Source of the DNA: an uncultured Alphaproteobacteria bacterium | Lineage (GTDB): Bacteria; Pseudomonadota; Alphaproteobacteria; Caulobacterales; Parvularculaceae | DNA: 9,808 nucleotides | Reading direction: 5' to 3' | Assembly (NCBI GenBank): GCA_937895955.1 | Contig: CALAZI010000116.1 | Span: 1-9,808, forward strand | Notes under the pieces: generated by a model | Databases searched by the model: none | What the model saw: only the letters and a program-made list of their open reading frames with translations | Told to the model about the DNA's origin: nothing | Position numbers and translations under genes: made by a program | Shown: positions 5,990-9,808 of the stretch, in pieces | Position numbering within the stretch: the stretch's first letter is position 1 | How the letters are laid out: each line of letters opens with the position of its first letter

Positions 5990-6796
5990 CTAGTGATCGG
6001 CCGCATGCGCGGCGTCAGAAAGATAGATGCAGGTCAGGATCGCGAACACATAGGCTTGCAGCGCCGCGACGAGGAATTCGAGAAGGAAGATCGCGATCGA
6101 ACCGAGGAACGGCGCAATCGCCAGGACCGAAGCGAAGCCGCCTGCGCCGAGAAGCGCGATGACGAAGCCGGCGAAGAGCTTCAGGATGATGTGGCCGGCG
6201 AGCATGTTGGCGAACAGTCGAACGCCGAGCGAGATCGGGCGCGACAGGAATGAGATGACTTCGATCGGCACGAGGATCGGCATCAGCCAGATGGGCAGTC
6301 CCGACGGCGCGAAAAGCTTGAAGAATTTAAGGCCGTTTTTGGCGAAGCCGTAAATTAGGACGATGCTGATCGTCACCATGGCGAGCGCGAAGGTGACGAT
6401 GATGTGGCTCGTCGTCGTGAAGGTGTGGATTTCATGCGGCGAGCCCGGAATGGAGGGCAGAAGGCCGACATAATTCGCGACAAGGATGAAGATGAACAGC
6501 GTGAAGACGTAGGGAAAGAATTTCTTGCCGTCATGGCCGATCGTGTCGCGCACCAGATTGGCGACGAATTCATGCAGGATTTCGGCGATCGACTGCGTGC
6601 GGCCGGGAATGAGCGTGCGCCGGCGCGTCGCGGCGTAGAAAAACGCGATGGTGAGGCCGACGCCGATGGTCATCCACAGAGCGGAATTGGTGAAGGAGAT
6701 ATCGAGACCGCCAAGTGTCAGCGGAACGATCGGCAGGATTTCGAACTGCTCCATCGGTCCGGCCGCCCGGAGACTGCGGAACGCCGCGTCAATCAT
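5990..6796 (-). CDS. atpB: F0F1 ATP synthase subunit a
   Basis: This 268-aa membrane subunit forms the two proton half-channels beside the c-ring. The essential arginine is Arg-193 in ISLGVRLFANMLAGH. Further family marks are PIEVISFLSRP just before it, and a last helix region with Glu-240 (LLEFLVAALQAYVF) and Gln-247. Several hydrophobic helices are evident: about 36-57, 93-115, 130-150, 171-190, 200-222 and 228-258. I use the ATG at 6796, with purine-rich GAAGGA/AGAAGAG upstream. Met-15 (MEQFEI) is an alternative start, but its upstream sequence is poor. It lies 53 bases after atpI and 97 before atpE. Length is normal for the family. Confidence 0.95.
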   Translation of the reverse strand: MIDAAFRSLRAAGPMEQFEILPIVPLTLGGLDISFTNSALWMTIGVGLTIAFFYAATRRRTLIPGRTQSIAEILHEFVANLVRDTIGHDGKKFFPYVFTLFIFILVANYVGLLPSIPGSPHEIHTFTTTSHIIVTFALAMVTISIVLIYGFAKNGLKFFKLFAPSGLPIWLMPILVPIEVISFLSRPISLGVRLFANMLAGHIILKLFAGFVIALLGAGGFASVLAIAPFLGSIAIFLLEFLVAALQAYVFAILTCIYLSDAAHAADH

Positions 6797-6849
6797 CTCT
6801 TCTTCAATCCTTCAGCCGGGTCCGGCGAATAATTCCGCCGGCGGGACGC

Positions 6850-7164
6850 CTAATCCTTCTGCGCCTCGCCGTTCGACTCTTTGAATGCGCGGTTGACGTT
6901 CAAAATCCCCGCCGCAAAGCCGAACAGGATGCCGACCAGCATAAGCCACGGCCTTGAACTGAAGACCGTGTCGAGCCCCCAACCGAGAAGCGCGCCGACA
7001 AGAAGCGCCGCCAGCAGTTCCGATCCGACGCGAAACGCGCGTCCGAGCGCAACGCTCCCCGTGCGGCGAGAGTTTTCCTTCGCCTCCTTGACCCCGCGCG
7101 CGGCGTCGAGACGTTGGGAAAACTCATCGAGCGAGGGAGGATCCTGCTTGGCGCCATCAGTCAT
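6850..7164 (-). CDS. atpI: AtpZ/AtpI family protein (ATP synthase accessory protein)
   Basis: This 104-aa small membrane protein is the first gene of the F0 operon. A charged hydrophilic N-terminus (about 1-42) precedes two membrane helices (about 45-67 and 72-90). Between them is GWGLDTVF and then RPWLMLVGILFGFAAGILNVNR, which matches the AtpI/ATPase_gene1 family pattern. Members are linked to c-ring assembly and stability of the complex, and in Bacillus to Mg2+/Ca2+ handling. They are usually not part of the final enzyme. The ATG at 7164 has no clear Shine-Dalgarno sequence, so translation may be modest, which suits an assembly factor. The promoter candidate at 7219-7247 lies upstream. Confidence 0.92.
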   Translation of the reverse strand: MTDGAKQDPPSLDEFSQRLDAARGVKEAKENSRRTGSVALGRAFRVGSELLAALLVGALLGWGLDTVFSSRPWLMLVGILFGFAAGILNVNRAFKESNGEAQKD

Positions 7165-7218
7165 TGGCGTGCCCGAAGAGGGGGCGCGACGGACGTCGCA
7201 CCCTTTGAGACGGCGCGG

Positions 7219-7247
7219 AACCTAGCGATGCCGCAGCGCAGCGTCAA
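7219..7247 (-). promoter_or_regulatory. Candidate promoter of the atp F0 operon
   Basis: Read leftward, TTGACG (7242-7247, preceded by CC) is followed after exactly 17 bases by TAGGTT (7219-7224). The start site would be near 7212, giving a 5' UTR of about 48 bases before atpI. It resembles the tRNA-Leu promoter in this window in its -35 hexamer and a weak TA-containing -10. The -10 matches the consensus at only 3 of 6 positions, so this is a good but unproven candidate. Confidence 0.6.
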
Positions 7248-7262
7248 GGCTCGAAAAACCGT

Positions 7263-7281
7263 CGAAAACTGAGGATTTTCG
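7263..7281. repeat. Inverted repeat in the atpI/7384 divergent region
   Basis: CGAAAA (7263-7268) and TTTTCG (7276-7281) are perfect arms around a 7-base centre, just upstream of the atp promoter candidate. A second inverted repeat, CGGGT/ACCCG (7337-7341 and 7349-7353), lies nearer the plus-strand gene. Either could be an operator or a leader hairpin, but no known regulator site is recognised. Confidence 0.35.
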
Positions 7282-7383
7282 GGGCTTTGAAGGGGCGCGT
7301 CGTCTCGCCGCGCGAGCCTTGTCGCTGAGAGGGCTGCGGGTCGGCGCAACCCGGCCTTAATTTATTGCGGCGAGGCTGCGGCG

Positions 7384-7956
7384 ATGTTCCTTGATCGAAT
7401 CATCGCCGGCCTGAAACGGGCCGCCGGCCTCACGCCCGCTCATTTCGATTCGGGCGCCGCCGCGCCCGCGCGCGAAGCCGACGGCGCGGTCGTCACGACG
7501 GCCCGGGCGGCGATGGCCGCCGCGCCGGAAATCGTTCGTCGTCTCGTCGATCCGTCCGCCGAAGGCCATCGCTGGGGATTGAGGGGCGACAAGGTCGAGG
7601 CGGTCGATCGCGATCGCGGTCTTTACCGGCTCACCGATCGCCGCATGCCTGACGAGCCTTTCCTGATCCAGATCGAGGCGGCGACCGGACCCGGCGTCGT
7701 TGCGACGACCGTCTTCGGCGACGGCGGAGCGCCGATCGGCGCCGTCGTGAAATCGTCGAGCCGATACGAGATCGCGCCGTCGCCCGGGGGCTCGGATGTG
7801 ACGCTGACCGAGCGAACCTGGTTCGTCGACGGATTGCCCGACCGTCAGCTCAAACACCACGCGCATATGATGGCGAGCGGCGTCCGGATCGATCTCTTCC
7901 GGTTGAAGGAAGAAGCCGAGAACGCCGCCGCAGGCCGCGCCGTTAAACGCGCCTAG
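7384..7956 (+). CDS. Conserved-looking hypothetical protein, possibly SRPBCC-like
   Basis: I do not recognise this 190-aa protein with certainty. An N-terminal helix (1-16) and an Ala-rich stretch precede a region with alternating beta strands. This region includes PEIVRRLVDPSAEGHRWGLR (about 49-68), FLIQIEAATGPGVVATTVFG, SSSRYEIAPSPGGSDVTLTERTWFVDG and a long C-terminal helix with HMMASGVRIDLFRLKEEAEN (about 160-179). This beta-rich core with a terminal helix resembles the START/SRPBCC ligand-binding fold, but that is inference from pattern only. No signal peptide or membrane helix is seen. The ATG at 7384 has GAGG 8 bases upstream. The gene diverges from the atp operon and its TAG stop overlaps the stop of the convergent peptidase gene. 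Codon use looks like that of its neighbours, so it is probably a real gene. Confidence 0.75.
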   Translation: MFLDRIIAGLKRAAGLTPAHFDSGAAAPAREADGAVVTTARAAMAAAPEIVRRLVDPSAEGHRWGLRGDKVEAVDRDRGLYRLTDRRMPDEPFLIQIEAATGPGVVATTVFGDGGAPIGAVVKSSSRYEIAPSPGGSDVTLTERTWFVDGLPDRQLKHHAHMMASGVRIDLFRLKEEAENAAAGRAVKRA

Positions 7957-9808
7957 TTTCCTTCCGTCACCGGAAAACCGCGGTCACGCATCAGCGCCTC
8001 GACCTTGGCGTCGCGGCCGCGGAATTTGCGGTAGGCGTCGGCGGGATCGATCGCGTTGCGCGGCGCGAAGAGATAATCGACGAGTTTCTTCGCGACCTTT
8101 TTATCGTAGAAGCCGCCCGGCGCGTCGGCGAAAGCCTCGGCCGCATCGGCGGTGAGAACGTCGGCCCACATATAGCCGTAGTAACCCGCCGAATAACCTT
8201 CGCCGGAGAAGATATGCCCGAAATGCGGCGAGCGGTGACGCATCGGCAATTCTTTCGGCATGCCGAGTTTTTCAAGCTCTTCGCGTTCGAATTTGTCGGG
8301 ATCGATGCCGGTCGGATCGACGGTGTGAAACTTCATGTCGATCAGGGCCGACGCGAGATATTCCGTCGTTTCAAATCCCTGATTGAAGTTCGCCGCCGCC
8401 TTGATCTTGTCGACAAGGTCTTTCGGCATCGGCTCGCCGGTTTTGTAGTGGATGAGGAAGCGGTTGATCACCTCGTCCGTCGGCAGCCAGCGCTCCAGCA
8501 ATTGCGATTGGAATTCTGTGTAGTCGCGGACGCCGCCGTTAAGCGTCGGATAGGCGACGTTTGAGGCGAGCGAATGAAGCGCATGGCCGAATTCATGGAA
8601 ATAGGTGTTCGCGTCATCCCATGAGATGAGCACCGGCTCGCCCGGCGCGCCTTTGACGAAATTCGAATTGTTCGAGACGAGAACGGTCTTGTCGCCGTTA
8701 AACGTTTCATGGGAGCGATAGGAATTCGCCCAGGCGCCCGAGCGCTTGCCGGGACGCGCGAAGGGATCAAGATACCACAGGCCGATATGCGCGCCCGTTG
8801 TCCTGTCGGTCACTTCCCAGACCTTGACGTCTTCCTGATAGACGGGGACGGAGCCTTCAGCGACAGGCGCGAAATTGAAGTTGAAAAGTTCGCCGGCGAC
8901 AAAGAACATCGCGTCGCGCAGGCGCCCGAGTTCGAGATACTGCTTCACTTCCTCGGAATTCAAATCGTATTTCGCCGCCCGCACTTTCTCCGCATAGAAA
9001 CGGTAATCCCAGGGCTCGATCGTGATGTTCGCGCCTTCGGCGTCGGCGACCGCCTGCATGTCGGCGACTTCTTCCTTCACGCGAGCGACGGAGGCGCGCC
9101 AGACGCCCGTCATCAGGTCCATTGCGCGTTCCGGCGTTTTCGCCATGCGGTCTTCAAGCCGCCATGCGGCGTAATTGTCATAGCCGAGAAGGCCGACGCG
9201 CTCGTCGCGCAGCTTGAGGATTTCGGCGATGAGCGCGTTATTGTCCCATTCATCGCCATTGTCGCCGCGGCTGTAATAGGTGCGCCAGACTTTCTCGCGC
9301 AGCTTGCGGTTCGTCGAATAGGTGAGGAACGGGTCCATCGACGAGCGCGTGTTGGTGATCGCGTATTTGCCCTTTTGTCCGCGCTCTTCCGCCGCTGCGG
9401 CGGCTGCGGCGATGAGCGAGTCGGGAAGGCCGCCAAGCTCGCCCTTGCTCAAATAGGTGACGTAGCTTTCCTCATCATGCAGAACGTTGTTCGCGAATTT
9501 GGTGTGAAGTTCGGCGAGGCGCTGGTTGATCGCCGCATAGCGTTCTTTCGCTTCGCCTTCGAGCGTTGCGCCGTTGCGCGCAAAGCCGTTGTAAACGAGC
9601 CAGACCAGGCGTTGCTGGTCGGGGCGCATTTTTTTCACTGCGGCGCTTTCCTGCACCGCTTTGACGCGCGCAAAGAGTTTTTCGTTCTGGGTGATCTTCG
9701 AATTGAACTCGGCGAGCTTCGGCGCCATTTCCTGCTGGATTGCGCGGAACTCCGGCGTCGACATGTTGCTTGAAAGAATGCCGTAATAGGTGAAGAGATC
9801 GCCGAGCG
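7953..9808 (-). CDS. dcp: M3 family zinc oligopeptidase, Dcp-like (5' end beyond window)
   Basis: The 617 visible residues run through to the C-terminus. The frame is open past the Met at 9764 to the window edge, and the upstream residues (FTYYGILSSN) continue family sequence, so the true start lies outside. Numbering from Met-9764, the zinc site is HEFGH (390-394) with the third ligand probably Glu-417 in RDYTEFQSQ. Typical M3 clan features follow: MRHRSPHFGHIF and GYSAGYYGYMWADVL near the C-terminus, then FRGRD. The C-terminal pattern is closer to peptidyl-dipeptidase Dcp than to oligopeptidase A. It would remove dipeptides from, or degrade, short peptides. The location (cytoplasm or periplasm) cannot be judged without the N-terminus. 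E. coli Dcp has about 680 residues, so roughly 60-100 are missing. In many relatives the third-ligand motif reads EFPSQ; here Gln replaces Pro. Confidence 0.92.
   Translation of the reverse strand, partial: LGDLFTYYGILSSNMSTPEFRAIQQEMAPKLAEFNSKITQNEKLFARVKAVQESAAVKKMRPDQQRLVWLVYNGFARNGATLEGEAKERYAAINQRLAELHTKFANNVLHDEESYVTYLSKGELGGLPDSLIAAAAAAAEERGQKGKYAITNTRSSMDPFLTYSTNRKLREKVWRTYYSRGDNGDEWDNNALIAEILKLRDERVGLLGYDNYAAWRLEDRMAKTPERAMDLMTGVWRASVARVKEEVADMQAVADAEGANITIEPWDYRFYAEKVRAAKYDLNSEEVKQYLELGRLRDAMFFVAGELFNFNFAPVAEGSVPVYQEDVKVWEVTDRTTGAHIGLWYLDPFARPGKRSGAWANSYRSHETFNGDKTVLVSNNSNFVKGAPGEPVLISWDDANTYFHEFGHALHSLASNVAYPTLNGGVRDYTEFQSQLLERWLPTDEVINRFLIHYKTGEPMPKDLVDKIKAAANFNQGFETTEYLASALIDMKFHTVDPTGIDPDKFEREELEKLGMPKELPMRHRSPHFGHIFSGEGYSAGYYGYMWADVLTADAAEAFADAPGGFYDKKVAKKLVDYLFAPRNAIDPADAYRKFRGRDAKVEALMRDRGFPVTEGN

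Noticed and set aside
4371..7383. A search for F1 genes (delta, alpha, gamma, beta, epsilon) next to the F0 genes
   Set aside because: A strong terminator follows atpF, and the gene upstream of atpI is on the other strand and unrelated. The split F0/F1 arrangement is normal for alphaproteobacteria.
8709..9773. 354-aa plus-strand open frame antisense to the M3 peptidase
   Set aside because: The opposite strand encodes a protein with the complete zinc motif and clear family sequence. The plus-strand frame is a high-GC shadow with no recognisable domain or ribosome site.
1..9808. Mobile elements, CRISPR arrays, defence or toxin-antitoxin genes, riboswitches
   Set aside because: I saw no transposase or integrase, no regularly spaced repeats, no paired small genes of known toxin type and no recognised riboswitch core. 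Codon use looks even across the window.

Overview
This window looks like a chromosomal housekeeping segment from an alphaproteobacterium. The main evidence is the F0 gene order atpI-atpB-atpE-b'-b with no F1 genes attached and a separate b' subunit. A class II tRNA-Leu with an encoded CCA end, an NDUFA9-like complex I protein and a GC content near 60% (estimated by eye) also fit. The AtpB/AtpE sequences and the Bacteroidetes-style TonB receptor make me think of the Parvularculales/Hyphomonadaceae/Caulobacterales side of the class, but that placement is only a guess.

Layout. Positions 16-100 hold tRNA-Leu(CAG) on the minus strand, with a close-fitting sigma70-type promoter at 113-141. A plus-strand NAD(P)-binding NDUFA9-like protein (242-1216) converges on a minus-strand DUF924 protein (1228-1806). 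A plus-strand TonB-dependent outer-membrane receptor with a CarboxypepD_reg-like domain (1941-4370) follows. It meets the minus-strand F0 ATP synthase operon tail to tail across two neighbouring hairpin terminators (4376-4479).

The atp operon runs leftward from a candidate promoter at 7219-7247: atpI, atpB (a), atpE (c), b', atpF (b). Together these encode the whole membrane proton channel, the peripheral stalk and a c-ring assembly factor. The F1 head genes must lie elsewhere. Divergent from the operon is a plus-strand protein of unknown function, perhaps with an SRPBCC-like fold (7384-7956). Its stop codon overlaps the stop of a convergent M3 (Dcp-like) zinc peptidase that runs off the right edge (7953-9808).

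I see no mobile element, CRISPR array, toxin-antitoxin pair or defence gene, and no strong candidate for a new system. No gap without a gene exceeds about 220 bases. The points most worth a second look are the Bacteroidetes-style receptor, the unassigned 190-aa protein opposite atpI, the shared CTAG stop, the atpE leader, and a near-copy of the tRNA 3' end upstream of the tRNA gene.
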